Shown: positions 35,072-44,075, numbered from the stretch's first letter. The stretch is 64,000 nucleotides of DNA from Diplocloster agilis (GCF_019042275.1 NZ_JAHQCW010000003.1:62001-126000), one strand, 5' to 3'. Notes: a model not told the origin generated them from the letters alone. Numbers and translations: made by a program.

Positions 35072-36046
35072 TTGATCAATGAAATCATCTTATGTCTTAG
35101 GTTGCTTCTGGTTCCGCTGCTGTTTACAGGGTTTGTAAATCTCTATGATTATCTGAGGGAGCAGCGCCTGGTGGAGCGGACAATGCTGGAATTTTACCGC
35201 CTGTCGGAAGAACAGGAGGAAAGCCGCAGAATGGAGGAGACCAAACGGTGGTTTGAAGAGGGGGCAGGCAAGCGAAAAAGTATCTTATACCGGTTTGATC
35301 TTATGATATTGCAGAGCAATATCCGATACTATCTGCCATTTTTGAACACAGAATTATATCTGATTTTGATGCTGGCATCATCCGCAGCAGCGGCCGCGCT
35401 GGCCAAAAGTCTGAGCGGTATCTGGCTGCCGGCGGTTCCGGCTTTCGCTTTTACCATGTTTCTATTTTATCTATTTATTTACAGTCTTTCTATTTCCAAC
35501 TATAAGAAAACACAGAACAACATTACACAGTTTGCCAATCTGCTGGAGAATTTCAGTGAGACCAGCGACGATCTGATTTTTATTTTTGAAAAGGTCTGCC
35601 CCTATCTGGATGTGCCTATGCGCCCGGCCCTTCAGGAGTGCGTGAGCAAGGCGCGCAATACGGGAAATGTGGAGGAGGCGCTTAGAAATCTGGAACTGCA
35701 GATCGAACACCCCCAGTTTCGGAATCTGATCCGGAATCTGGAGATCTGTTCCAGACACGAGGCAAACTACGCAGAGATTATCCGCGATAACCGCAGAAGC
35801 CTGCAGGAATATCTGCAGAATCAAAAAGAAAGGAAAGCGCTGTATGACAACGGGCGTATCGAAATCAGTATCATTCTGCTTCTCTGCTTTGTTGTCGCCG
35901 GTATGCTGAACGGTTTCATCCGCCATGGATTTCTCTATGTGCTTGTTCATTCTGCAATTGGGAACGGCATCGCGCTATATTGCTTGCTCGTACTGCTGAT
36001 CTGCCTGTATTCCATGTTTTTTGCGGGGAAAAAAGGTTCCTCATAA
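35072..36046 (+). CDS. Tad pilus inner-membrane platform protein (TadB-like)
   Basis: A 324-residue membrane protein related to GspF/TadB platform proteins: an N-terminal hydrophobic segment, a cytoplasmic helical domain (residues about 150-250, including NLLENFSETSDDLIFIFEKV), and two C-terminal hydrophobic segments. It anchors the assembly ATPase. The start is TTG 35072 with AGGAGG ten bases upstream; the intervening ATG opens a frame that stops after six codons. It sits 15 bases after the ATPase gene. The similarity is at fold and context level rather than by strong motifs. Confidence 0.75.
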   Translation: MINEIILCLRLLLVPLLFTGFVNLYDYLREQRLVERTMLEFYRLSEEQEESRRMEETKRWFEEGAGKRKSILYRFDLMILQSNIRYYLPFLNTELYLILMLASSAAAAALAKSLSGIWLPAVPAFAFTMFLFYLFIYSLSISNYKKTQNNITQFANLLENFSETSDDLIFIFEKVCPYLDVPMRPALQECVSKARNTGNVEEALRNLELQIEHPQFRNLIRNLEICSRHEANYAEIIRDNRRSLQEYLQNQKERKALYDNGRIEISIILLLCFVVAGMLNGFIRHGFLYVLVHSAIGNGIALYCLLVLLICLYSMFFAGKKGSS

Positions 36047-36114
36047 ATACAGCCGCTGCCCATATTTGAAAAAATAATGTTAAATCGTGAATGGAAAGGA
36101 GATACTATACACAG

Positions 36115-36966
36115 ATGGAGATTTTGGAAACGATCCGCATAGGGATAGCGGTGACGGGGATTTTATGTCCGGTCCTGCTTATGCTGGCGCTTTGCAGCGT
36201 ATCCTATACCCAGGTGGGGGAGCGCCTGATACAGTGGCGGAATCAAATGGGGCGGCAGGTCAGCCGGAAAATGAAAACCAGCAGATTCGCCTATTTCCGG
36301 TATGACCGGATTCAGGATTATCTGGAACACTACGGGGTTACGTACATGTTTCCGGGGAAAGCCGATCCGGTTTCCTATCTGGCGGTGAAAGGGGTTTTTG
36401 CGCTGCTGTGTATGGCTGCGGGGTTACAGATTCACCCGGCGATAGGGTTACTGCTGCTGCCGGTTGGTTTTCAGGCGCCGGATGGACTCATCCGGCTGTC
36501 CAATCAACAGGACAATGACGAAATGCTGGCGGATATTAAGAATGTCTATGATACGCTCAGAATACAGACGAAGGCGGGAGTATATCTGACTCATTCCCTT
36601 TCGGAATGCTATCTTGCTGTGGAGAACGGCCGGTTGAAGGCGGCGCTTCTGACCCTGACGAACCGCATAGTGGCAAAAAGTGATATCACCCAAGCATTGG
36701 AAGAGTTTCACGAAAAGTTTGAGAACAAATATATTGATATTTTATGTATGATTTTGCAGCAATCGTTAGAATCCGGCCGTACTGTGCAGATCCTGGAGGA
36801 CGTATCCTCCCAGCTCACCGATATGCAGCATGCGATACATATGAAAGAAAAGGAAAAACTGGACCGGAAAATCCAGGTATTACAGCTGCTGATATTTGTT
36901 GGAATCATGGGGGTCTGCCTGCTGGGGCTGGGAACTGAGATTATGGATTCCATTATACAATTTTAG
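36115..36966 (+). CDS. Tad pilus inner-membrane platform protein (TadC-like)
   Basis: A 283-residue protein with hydrophobic segments near the N-terminus, around residues 85-125 and at the C-terminus, with a cytoplasmic helical domain between them (ENKYIDILCMILQQSLESGR). It pairs with the preceding TadB-like protein as the second half of the assembly platform. AAGGAG lies 13 bases before ATG 36115; the in-frame ATG at 36091 has no ribosome site but would add eight residues. Confidence 0.75.
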   Translation: MEILETIRIGIAVTGILCPVLLMLALCSVSYTQVGERLIQWRNQMGRQVSRKMKTSRFAYFRYDRIQDYLEHYGVTYMFPGKADPVSYLAVKGVFALLCMAAGLQIHPAIGLLLLPVGFQAPDGLIRLSNQQDNDEMLADIKNVYDTLRIQTKAGVYLTHSLSECYLAVENGRLKAALLTLTNRIVAKSDITQALEEFHEKFENKYIDILCMILQQSLESGRTVQILEDVSSQLTDMQHAIHMKEKEKLDRKIQVLQLLIFVGIMGVCLLGLGTEIMDSIIQF

Positions 36967-36976
36967 GAGGATTAGT

Positions 36977-37195
36977 ATGAGAAATATATGGAAACAGGAA
37001 TTAAGCATGAGAATGCGCAGATGGGAAGTAAATCGGATGAATAAGGAGCAGGGTGGAAAAGAAATTATCGCCGAGGTGGCATTGGCTGTGATTGCCGTAG
37101 CCCTGATCCTGATTTTCCGGACTCAGATCAGCAGCCTGATCACAACGATCATGACATCAATGAATACAAAGGTTTCTGAGTTGTTTAGTATGTAA
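36977..37195 (+). CDS. Flp-type type IVb pilin
   Basis: A 72-residue pilin. A positively charged leader of about 26 residues ends in EQGG, the likely prepilin peptidase site, followed by the hydrophobic helix EIIAEVALAVIAVALILIF and a short tail, as in Flp1-type pilins. It should be the major fibre subunit. The start is ATG 36977 with GGAGG close upstream; the open frame further upstream is overlap with the TadC-like gene. It is the smallest gene of the operon and sits where flp is expected. Confidence 0.82.
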   Translation: MRNIWKQELSMRMRRWEVNRMNKEQGGKEIIAEVALAVIAVALILIFRTQISSLITTIMTSMNTKVSELFSM

Positions 37196-37216
37196 CAGAA
37201 AAGAGGTCCTGATTTT

Positions 37217-37624
37217 ATGGGAAAAAAAGAGCAGGGAAGCTTATTTAAGTTCATGCCCAGTATATTGAGTGTTCTGATGCTGGGGATTATCGGAATCGTA
37301 TTTCTGAACTGGATGTCCGATTTGGATTCCAGGGACAGGCTGGATAGCCTGGCAAGGGAATATATTCTGCGGATGGAGACGCAGGGCTGTCTGACTGATA
37401 CGGACAGTCAGGAATTGATACAGGAGCTGTCAGATATGGGCATGGAGCAGATCAGTCTGGAGGGCACGACCACGGGAGAAGTGGGGTACGGGAATCAGGT
37501 AATATTACAAATACAGGGAATGATCCGGCAGAAACAACATCGGCTTAGCGGATTTGCCGGTCTGAACCAGACAGAGGTGCTGACGCCTGTGCGGCTCCGT
37601 AAAGCTTCCACTGCGAAATATTAG
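37217..37624 (+). CDS. Tad-operon pseudopilin-like protein (DUF4320-like)
   Basis: A 135-residue protein with a short charged N-terminus (MGKKEQGS), one hydrophobic segment (MPSILSVLMLGIIGIVFLNW) and a soluble extracytoplasmic domain. Position and layout match the small TadE/DUF4320-type minor pilins that accompany Flp in clostridial loci. No enzymatic motif is seen. Start ATG with AGAGGTCC upstream; it lies 21 bases after the pilin gene. Confidence 0.65.
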   Translation: MGKKEQGSLFKFMPSILSVLMLGIIGIVFLNWMSDLDSRDRLDSLAREYILRMETQGCLTDTDSQELIQELSDMGMEQISLEGTTTGEVGYGNQVILQIQGMIRQKQHRLSGFAGLNQTEVLTPVRLRKASTAKY

Positions 37625-37636
37625 GAGGTCGGTAAA

Positions 37637-38209
37637 ATCAGAAGAAAGCCGATAGAGAGGAAAAAAGAAGCGGGAGCCGTGGAATACGTCATCTCTTTGA
37701 GCGTGGTGGGGATCGTTCTGCTGCTGATCCTTTTCCTGTATCAGAGCAGAATGATCAAAATAACCAGGAATTATGTGCAGGATGGACTGACGGCCTCTAA
37801 TCTGGCCGCTGCCATTATTGATCTGGCGGAATTCGGCGCTTCGCATGAGATTCTGATCAGCGATGAAGTGCGGGCGTATGAGGAATTCAGAACGGCTCTC
37901 CGGGAGAATCTGAGATTAGACGAGCAGGAAAGGGCCTTGGAAAACAGCCTGCTGAAGGGACAGATCCGAATAGAAGATTTTATTATATATAATGTAGAAA
38001 ATCATTTGGTTTATCAGTTAGGGAAAAAAGACGGCGCATGGCTTACAAAAAACTGCCTGGGGAGCCAGGGAGACGTGAGGACACCGGATGGGACAGTGAT
38101 TGAAAGCACTACGATCTACAGCAGGATCTGTTTTCCGATACAGGGATGGATCGGGCAGGTCAGAGAAGTTACCGTTCAAAAGAGTGTGGACGTAGTAACG
38201 AGAGAATGA
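37637..38209 (+). CDS. Minor pseudopilin-like protein, probable ATC start
   Basis: A TadE/TadF-like protein of about 190 residues. AGGAGG at 37623-37628 sits at perfect distance from an ATC codon at 37637. Reading from there adds a 14-residue basic leader (RRKPIERKKEAGAVEYV) before the hydrophobic helix VISLSVVGIVLLLILFLYQ, which recreates a prepilin-type signal with a Gly and a nearby Glu. The first conventional start, GTG 37679, would remove that leader and has only a weak site. So either a rare AUC start is used or an ATG was lost. The rest is a soluble domain without known motifs. Confidence 0.62.
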   Translation: MRRKPIERKKEAGAVEYVISLSVVGIVLLLILFLYQSRMIKITRNYVQDGLTASNLAAAIIDLAEFGASHEILISDEVRAYEEFRTALRENLRLDEQERALENSLLKGQIRIEDFIIYNVENHLVYQLGKKDGAWLTKNCLGSQGDVRTPDGTVIESTTIYSRICFPIQGWIGQVREVTVQKSVDVVTRE

Positions 38210-38260
38210 CCGTACCGATTGATTCTGATACAAAAAGATAAGGAGAGTAAAAGCAAAAGA

Positions 38261-38938
38261 ATGAAAAGAATTAAAATAAGATACCCGAAAGAAAAAAGGA
38301 AAAAGAATCCGGCATGGAGATTCCTGTTCAGTTTTTTCATGGCTTTCCTGGTATTCCTTCTTCTTTTAATTCTGGAAGCAGGCATTCAGAATAAGGAGGA
38401 GGAAAAACAGGTGGTCATGGCTGTAGCTAATATACCCAAGGGAACGGAATTATCGGATGAAATCATAGCGAATAGCTTCCGGGAAATTTATGTTCCTGTC
38501 TCTTACGTCCCTGATCAGGCGATTGAAGACAGGAAACAATTGGCCGGGAATATTACAGAAGAGGAGATCTGCGAGCGGGAGATCCTGACCATTCCAAAAC
38601 TCTGTGAATTATCTGCATTACTGGAAGAACTGGAGGAACCGGTGGAGGTAAGCGTATCCGTCACCGATCTGTCCCAGGTGGTAGGGGGGATTATAAGAGC
38701 GGGCGACCGGATTAATTTGTCGGTTACCGATCGGGAAACCGGGGTAAATGAGCGTATTATTTCCAATGTCTACGTATCCGGGGCTTTTACCTCCTCCGGA
38801 AACAGGCTGGACCGCGTCCGTACGGAACAGGAACAGCCCCCGGCCACGGTACTTAATTTTTGGATTCCCAAGGCAATGGAACAGGCGTTTAATGAAAAAA
38901 TAAACAGCGGTTTGTTGAGAATCAGTAAAATACAGTAA
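38261..38938 (+). CDS. SAF-domain pilus assembly protein (CpaB/RcpC-like)
   Basis: A 225-residue protein with a basic N-terminus, one membrane segment (FLFSFFMAFLVFLLLLILEA) and an external SAF-like domain (VVMAVANIPKGTELSDEII) followed by a beta-rich region (GGIIRAGDRINLSV). This matches CpaB/RcpC, which in Gram-negatives works with the secretin; here it must have a cell-wall role. ATG 38261 is chosen; AAGGAG lies a rather long 15 bases upstream, and TTG 38219 would be an alternative without a site. Confidence 0.75.
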   Translation: MKRIKIRYPKEKRKKNPAWRFLFSFFMAFLVFLLLLILEAGIQNKEEEKQVVMAVANIPKGTELSDEIIANSFREIYVPVSYVPDQAIEDRKQLAGNITEEEICEREILTIPKLCELSALLEELEEPVEVSVSVTDLSQVVGGIIRAGDRINLSVTDRETGVNERIISNVYVSGAFTSSGNRLDRVRTEQEQPPATVLNFWIPKAMEQAFNEKINSGLLRISKIQ

Positions 38939-38972
38939 AAGATTCTCCATCGATAGAAAGAGGTTAATGCTT

Positions 38973-40916
38973 ATGAAAAAGACCTGGAAGCGGATGAGTT
39001 TCCTGATCATGCTGTTGAGCTGGATCTTCCTTGTCCCATTTCGTGCAGATGCGGCTACCTCGCTGGGAAGCGGGGACTGCGGGCACTGGGACTGGCAGTA
39101 TCTGGATGATACCGGCAGAATCTATATCCAGATCCGCAGCCCGGACCGGGACTTTGGAACCGCAGTCTTACAGGTCGGCGGACTTGCCGGAAAACAGTTT
39201 TATTACCGGAATTATCCGCCGGTTTTGTACCTGTCTTTATCAGGAAGTCCCTGCGGAATGCGTCTGGATTCCAACACAGCGTCTGTTTTTCCCTATACCT
39301 TCTGCGGAGACTGCGGGTCACCCTACATACAGGAATTTTCGGTTCCGATTCATTGGCAGATGCCGGCTTACTATGAATTTGCCGGCACACCGTATGTCCA
39401 GAACAGCGGAGGGACCACTACCCTGCAGCAATTTGTGGATCACAGAGATTTTATATGGAAGGACTATTACTTTGTCAACCGGCTTCCAAACGGAGGAAGT
39501 ACCCTGACCTCACAGGCCTTTACTGTGAGTGCATCCACCTTCTACGATCTGGGCATCCGGGTAAAAACGCCGAGTGGTACCGCGGTGCAGGGACCTCGCA
39601 CCGTAACCATTCAGCTGCAAAAACAGAGCTTCGCCCTGCAGATAAATCCGAACGGAGGAAGCTGGGAAGGCAGCACGGGAATCAGTGTGCGCAGACAGCA
39701 ATGGGGAACAAACAGAGCAATCGGTGTTCCGGTTCCGCCGGCCGGATATACGGTCTATTGTGACGCCAACAAAGGAGAGGGCAGCAAGACACTGACGGCC
39801 GGAAAAATTTTTACCGGATGGAGCTGTTCTGGCCCGGGAACGGTAAATGGAAACACCTACACCTTTGGCACAGGCAACGGAAGCCTGACGGCGAATTACA
39901 GGCAGTCCGCCGTAACTTTGCCGACGGTAAAAAGAACCGGCTATCTATTTCAGGGGTGGTATTTGAATGGAAAGAAAGTGGGGGATGCGGGAGCCGTATG
40001 GACGCCCACCGGATCAGTTACCCTGACAGCTTCCTGGAAACCCGTAACCTATACCGTATCCTATCATGGCAATGGAAACACCGGAGGCAATACGGCATCC
40101 GGCAAACACACCTATGATGTGGCGCAGTCGCTTAACGCCAATGGCTTTGTGCGGGACGGCTCCACTTTCCAGGGATGGAGTACCAGTGCGTCTTCTTCTA
40201 CAATACGCTATGCAGACCGGCAGAATGTACAGAATCTTTCATCTACACAGGATTCTGTGATACACTTGTACGCAGTTTGGAAAAAAACAATCACCTTATC
40301 CTATGACGCTGGCGGAGGAAGAGGGGCGCCCTCAGCAGAGACCAGGAGTATTTATAATACGGACTCCGCTGATTTTACAATCAGTCTCGTAAAGCCTGAA
40401 AAGGACGGGTGCCGTTTTCTGGGGTGGAGTACGAGACCGGATACGAATCTGGGTTCCTATCAGCCCGCACAGCAAATTACACTGAATAAGAACACCACAC
40501 TGTATGCGATCTGGGATCCGATCCTGGAGGTGGAGGCTTATATAACCAGAACCCTGCAACCCCATGATCCTGTTTTTAAAACCGGTGAGCAGGGGATTCT
40601 GACCATTAAGGTGTATGGCATGTGTGAAAATATAAAGGTAACCTTTCCGCAGGAATTCATCAGCCAGGAAGATGAATTGAATTCGGATGACCTGAACAGG
40701 GAATATAACCTGTCTCCATCGATGAGTCAGGAGCTTATTCAGGAGTTCTATGTCCCGCTGTATACCCTGGAAGGAGTCTATGCAGTCGAAGTGACAGCCG
40801 GCAAAACAGGAAATAGCGGAGAACCGCTGACGAAGACTGTGTATCCGCAGCTCCGCGTTTCAGGAAAGATTCTGGATGAATTGAAAACCAGGATCAGGCA
40901 GTCGGAGCGACGATGA
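38973..40916 (+). CDS. Secreted surface protein with InlB B-type repeats
   Basis: A 647-residue exported protein. Signal peptide MKKTWKRMSFLIMLLSWIFL ends near AADA (residues 24-27). An N-terminal Cys-containing domain (CGHWDWQYL; FCGDCGSPY) of about 250 residues follows. Residues about 280-520 hold repeats of the Listeria-Bacteroides type with the FxGWxxxx...LxAxW pattern (YLFQGWYLNGK; TFQGWSTSASS; FLGWSTRPDT). A C-terminal beta domain ends without an LPXTG motif or anchor. It lies inside the pilus operon and may be a tip adhesin or a pilus-associated surface protein. ATG 38973 is favoured by AAAGAGG nine bases upstream. Confidence 0.8.
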   Translation: MKKTWKRMSFLIMLLSWIFLVPFRADAATSLGSGDCGHWDWQYLDDTGRIYIQIRSPDRDFGTAVLQVGGLAGKQFYYRNYPPVLYLSLSGSPCGMRLDSNTASVFPYTFCGDCGSPYIQEFSVPIHWQMPAYYEFAGTPYVQNSGGTTTLQQFVDHRDFIWKDYYFVNRLPNGGSTLTSQAFTVSASTFYDLGIRVKTPSGTAVQGPRTVTIQLQKQSFALQINPNGGSWEGSTGISVRRQQWGTNRAIGVPVPPAGYTVYCDANKGEGSKTLTAGKIFTGWSCSGPGTVNGNTYTFGTGNGSLTANYRQSAVTLPTVKRTGYLFQGWYLNGKKVGDAGAVWTPTGSVTLTASWKPVTYTVSYHGNGNTGGNTASGKHTYDVAQSLNANGFVRDGSTFQGWSTSASSSTIRYADRQNVQNLSSTQDSVIHLYAVWKKTITLSYDAGGGRGAPSAETRSIYNTDSADFTISLVKPEKDGCRFLGWSTRPDTNLGSYQPAQQITLNKNTTLYAIWDPILEVEAYITRTLQPHDPVFKTGEQGILTIKVYGMCENIKVTFPQEFISQEDELNSDDLNREYNLSPSMSQELIQEFYVPLYTLEGVYAVEVTAGKTGNSGEPLTKTVYPQLRVSGKILDELKTRIRQSERR

Positions 40917-41647
40917 ATACAGTCTTGGAAATGTGCTGGTTGGACAGCCTTGATGCTATAAATAGGCTGATATATTTTATAAATATTAAATTTATCGAAA
41001 TAGAAGTAGTATTGCTCACGGCCTTATTAACGGTATCTTTTCTGTTAATATTGCGTTATATAAGGCAAAAAGATCCGGAACTGTACCTCCCGGCTGATCC
41101 TCGTTTATCGATCCTCGTTCTGTATTTTGGAGTCACTATTATTTTGTTATCCGGTTTATATTCACCAATTGAGACAGTGATATTTTCCGTATTGCTTCTC
41201 TACCTGTCTATTATGAGTTTTACCGATTATTATACCGGTTTGGTGTATCCTGTCTTCTCCTACTTCTACCTGTTGATCGGCGTATCTCTTTGGCTATTCA
41301 AATATCTGGCGTATGATAGAAACTCAACAACAATGGTAATTGGCCAGCTGACCGGATTAATCATTTATTATGCCGTCTTACGCCTTCTTCAAAGAGGAAA
41401 AGTCTTTTCGTCAGGCGATACAAAAGTTTATCTGTGCGCAGCCCTTTTCCTTACTATTCAAAAATCCGGATCTCCATTATTCTTAAGATGGACGGTGAAT
41501 CATGTGATCAGCACATTATTGTTTCTGTTCCTAAATATCCGTTATATCGATATCAGGCATTTTCGCCTTTCTGCCCCGCGGCCATTTATTCCCTCGATCA
41601 CAGCCAGTACCTTGTTGATCCTATTACTTTTTACAAAGCAAAGGTAA
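40913..41647 (+). CDS. Prepilin peptidase (A24 family)
   Basis: A 244-residue, roughly seven-segment membrane aspartic protease that cleaves pilin leaders. The two catalytic aspartates are likely in SFTDYYTGLVY and SSGDTKVYLC, the GxGD-like motif with Ser before Gly-Asp. It lacks the methyltransferase domain of classic PilD, like TadV/CpaA. It overlaps the surface protein gene by ATGA and closes the operon. The gene is more AT-rich than its neighbours, and its 3' end runs into an 18-bp repeat array. Confidence 0.8.
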   Translation: MNTVLEMCWLDSLDAINRLIYFINIKFIEIEVVLLTALLTVSFLLILRYIRQKDPELYLPADPRLSILVLYFGVTIILLSGLYSPIETVIFSVLLLYLSIMSFTDYYTGLVYPVFSYFYLLIGVSLWLFKYLAYDRNSTTMVIGQLTGLIIYYAVLRLLQRGKVFSSGDTKVYLCAALFLTIQKSGSPLFLRWTVNHVISTLLFLFLNIRYIDIRHFRLSAPRPFIPSITASTLLILLLFTKQR

Positions 41648-41713
41648 ACGCAAAGCCAAAAGTAAACGCAAAGCCAAAAGTAAACGCAAAGCAAAACCAA
41701 AGCAAAGGTAAAC
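41634..41713. repeat. 18-bp tandem repeat at the end of the prepilin peptidase gene
   Basis: Units CAAAGCCAAAAGTAAACG start at 41651 and 41669 as perfect copies, with related shorter copies at 41634, 41687 and 41698. The array begins inside the last codons of the gene and continues past its stop. Confidence 0.85.
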
Positions 41714-41832
41714 ACATTGCGAAAACGGGCGAAATATGTTATTACTGAATAGATGAGGCCGTATGAAAAGCTGATGTCATCAGATATTTCGTCATATAGC
41801 ATCGCAATTTTAATGAAACCGGAGATAAAAAT

Positions 41833-42936
41833 ATGGAATTACCCTATTCATCCGAACTTCCCATCCACTCCTTTTCCAGACTATTTGACAATATGAGTGA
41901 AAGCTATAAACTGTTTTGGTTTCAGGCGGTTGTTGAGCACGTGATACAGGGGAAGAATCGTATAACTTTTTCTGAGATTATTGATTATATGATTGCAGAT
42001 GCCTGGTATATGGTGTCAGAATACCGCCTGAACTTTGGACCTTCGGATACGCTGGAAAAGCTGGTGTTTCAGATATATGAAAATAGCGGCTTAAAGACAA
42101 CGGAAAAGAAAGAAAATATCCTGAAGTACCTCCAAGACAATCAGGAACCGGAAGTAATACAGATGAAACGGACCCTGGCACTGCATGTGCCGTTCCGCCT
42201 GCAGGCTCCTTTCCTTACAGGGGCGAAGGCTTCCTTTTGGAAGAGCCAGGCCACGGTAATTGAACGGATGAATCAGGAAAAGCATCTGCTCTATTATTAT
42301 GATCAAGTGCAGGGGCTAAAAAGAAGTATCCGGATTAATGAAGAGTGGCTGGATTATATCCTGGCCAACCAGTCCGTACTGCTGGGATGGCTCCAATTCC
42401 ATATGATTGAGTATCTTCAGAAAAGAAACCCGAGCGTGCCGGGGATACCTAATAAAATAAGTCCGCCCGCGAAGCGCCATCTGGAAAAAGTGAAAAAATA
42501 CTGGAAGGCTATCGTGACGGTGGAGCCGGTCTGCGATATCTATACGGGGAAGACATTGACAGGTGAGGAAGTGTCGATTGACCATTTTATTCCCTGGTCC
42601 TATGTCGCTCATGACGAGCTCTACAATCTGACGCCCACCACCAAAAACGTCAACAGCAGCAAGAGTAACCGGCTGCCAGACTGGAATACCTATTTTGGAC
42701 GGCTGTGCAGAATCGAATACCAGGCATATCAGATCATGTGGCGAAACAGGACGGTTCACGCGCTGTTCGAGCATTGCAAAAAAGAACATATCAACAGCCA
42801 GGACGCCCTGATAAAGCTTTATGATCCGTCTATCGGCCAGGAAACCTTTTATAAAAATCTGGAAGATATTCTGCATCCGGTCTACAATTCCGCCCTAAAT
42901 ATGGGTTTCCCCAAATGGGAAGCGAGTGGTTCTTAG
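41833..42936 (+). CDS. Solitary HNH endonuclease-domain protein
   Basis: A 367-residue protein. Residues about 1-220 are helical and of unknown type. Residues about 235-285 hold an HNH_4-like nuclease motif: CDIYTGKTL, VSIDHFIPWSYVAHDELYNL and NVNSSKSNRLPDW, with the first His after Asp, an Asn and a Lys/Asn-rich third element. Such lone HNH proteins are often defence or restriction components, but no methyltransferase or helicase is adjacent. The start is ATG 41833 with GGAG upstream. It is isolated between the pilus and amino acid transport loci. Confidence 0.8.
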   Translation: MELPYSSELPIHSFSRLFDNMSESYKLFWFQAVVEHVIQGKNRITFSEIIDYMIADAWYMVSEYRLNFGPSDTLEKLVFQIYENSGLKTTEKKENILKYLQDNQEPEVIQMKRTLALHVPFRLQAPFLTGAKASFWKSQATVIERMNQEKHLLYYYDQVQGLKRSIRINEEWLDYILANQSVLLGWLQFHMIEYLQKRNPSVPGIPNKISPPAKRHLEKVKKYWKAIVTVEPVCDIYTGKTLTGEEVSIDHFIPWSYVAHDELYNLTPTTKNVNSSKSNRLPDWNTYFGRLCRIEYQAYQIMWRNRTVHALFEHCKKEHINSQDALIKLYDPSIGQETFYKNLEDILHPVYNSALNMGFPKWEASGS

Positions 42937-43011
42937 GCGGTACTTCAGGAGTCATATACGGATATCGTTCAGTCGTAATTCAGCCGTAAGGAAGTCGTAA
43001 TCGGAAAGATA

Positions 43012-43039
43012 TTGACAACCCCGCCTTCTGCGTGATAAT
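43012..43039 (+). promoter_or_regulatory. Promoter for the amino acid ABC operon
   Basis: TTGACA at 43012-43017, 16 bases, GATAAT at 43034-43039. Three 11-bp repeats (TTCAGTCGTAA and variants) lie just upstream at about 42969-43001. Confidence 0.65.
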
Positions 43040-43094
43040 ATGGAAATGCTTTAATAGGGTAGAGTATTACCAAAGGAAAACAGGAGGACTAGTT

Positions 43095-43976
43095 ATGAGA
43101 AAGTTAGCAGTTTTATTGGCATTGACATTGACAGTCAGTGTGTTTGCAGCAGGCTGTGGAGATAAAGAAGAAGCTCCGGCTGCGGCCCCCGCTGAGACAC
43201 CGGCAAACAGCGAAGAAGTAGAGGCATCTGCCACACCTGCGGCGGATAAGGAGACGGCGGCGCCGGCTTCGGACGCAGTTGGCGGTTCTTTTATCGTAGG
43301 TTTTGATCAGGATTTCCCGCCCATGGGATTCGTGGGAGATGACGGCGAGTTTACCGGTTTTGATCTAGAGATGGCGCAGGAAGTGGCGAAGAGACTTGGC
43401 ATGGAATATGTGCCTCAGCCGATTGCCTGGGATTCCAAAGACATGGAGCTGGATGCCGGCACGATTACCTGTATCTGGAATGGTTTCACCATGAACGGCC
43501 GGGAAGCGAACTACGCATGGACGGATCCATATTTGAATAATAAACAGGTGTTTGTTGTGAGAAAAGATTCCGGAATTGATTCCAAAGAGGGACTGGCCGG
43601 AAAAGTCGTGGATGTACAGGCAGATTCTTCCGCAGAGGCAGCGCTTAACGATGATCCGGAATTAAGCGGAAGCTTTGGACAGCTGCAGGCAGTTCCCGAT
43701 TATAATACCGCATTTATGGATCTGGAATCCGGAGCGGTGGATGCCATCGCCATGGACAGCGTAGTGGCTGATTATCAGATCGCGAACAGAGAGAATAATT
43801 TCGTCGTGTTGGATGACGTGCTGGCTACCGAGGAATACGGGATTGCGTTTAAGAAGGACAATACGGAATTAAGGGATAAGGTACAGGCCACACTGGAAGA
43901 GATGGCGGCAGACGGAACTACAGCTCAGATCTCTACCAAATGGTTCGGATCCGATATAACCACAATCGGAAAGTAA
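43095..43976 (+). CDS. Polar amino acid ABC transporter substrate-binding lipoprotein
   Basis: A 293-residue lipoprotein. Signal peptide with lipobox AAGC at about residues 18-21, then an Ala/Pro/Glu linker to about 62. The core is a type 2 binding protein of the glutamine/cystine family: GFDQDFPPMGFVGDDGEFTG, DLEMAQEVAKRLG and DAIAMDSVVADYQI. It should bind an amino acid such as cystine, glutamine or arginine outside the membrane. The start is ATG 43095 with AGGAGG upstream. An intercistronic terminator follows, so it is probably made in excess over the other subunits. Confidence 0.9.
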   Translation: MRKLAVLLALTLTVSVFAAGCGDKEEAPAAAPAETPANSEEVEASATPAADKETAAPASDAVGGSFIVGFDQDFPPMGFVGDDGEFTGFDLEMAQEVAKRLGMEYVPQPIAWDSKDMELDAGTITCIWNGFTMNGREANYAWTDPYLNNKQVFVVRKDSGIDSKEGLAGKVVDVQADSSAEAALNDDPELSGSFGQLQAVPDYNTAFMDLESGAVDAIAMDSVVADYQIANRENNFVVLDDVLATEEYGIAFKKDNTELRDKVQATLEEMAADGTTAQISTKWFGSDITTIGK

Positions 43977-44018
43977 CTCAGAAAAGATAAAGATATACAG
44001 GTTCGGAACTACAGTCGG

Positions 44019-44044
44019 GCGGGCGTTGACTCGCCCGCATTTTT
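44019..44044 (+). terminator. Intercistronic terminator/attenuator in the amino acid ABC operon
   Basis: GCGGGCG (44019-44025) pairs with CGCCCGC (44032-44038), followed by ATTTTT. It lies between binding-protein and permease genes with no new promoter visible, so partial read-through is likely. Confidence 0.85.
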
Positions 44045-44075
44045 CAATTCCGTCCTGCAGACAGGAGGATAAAAC

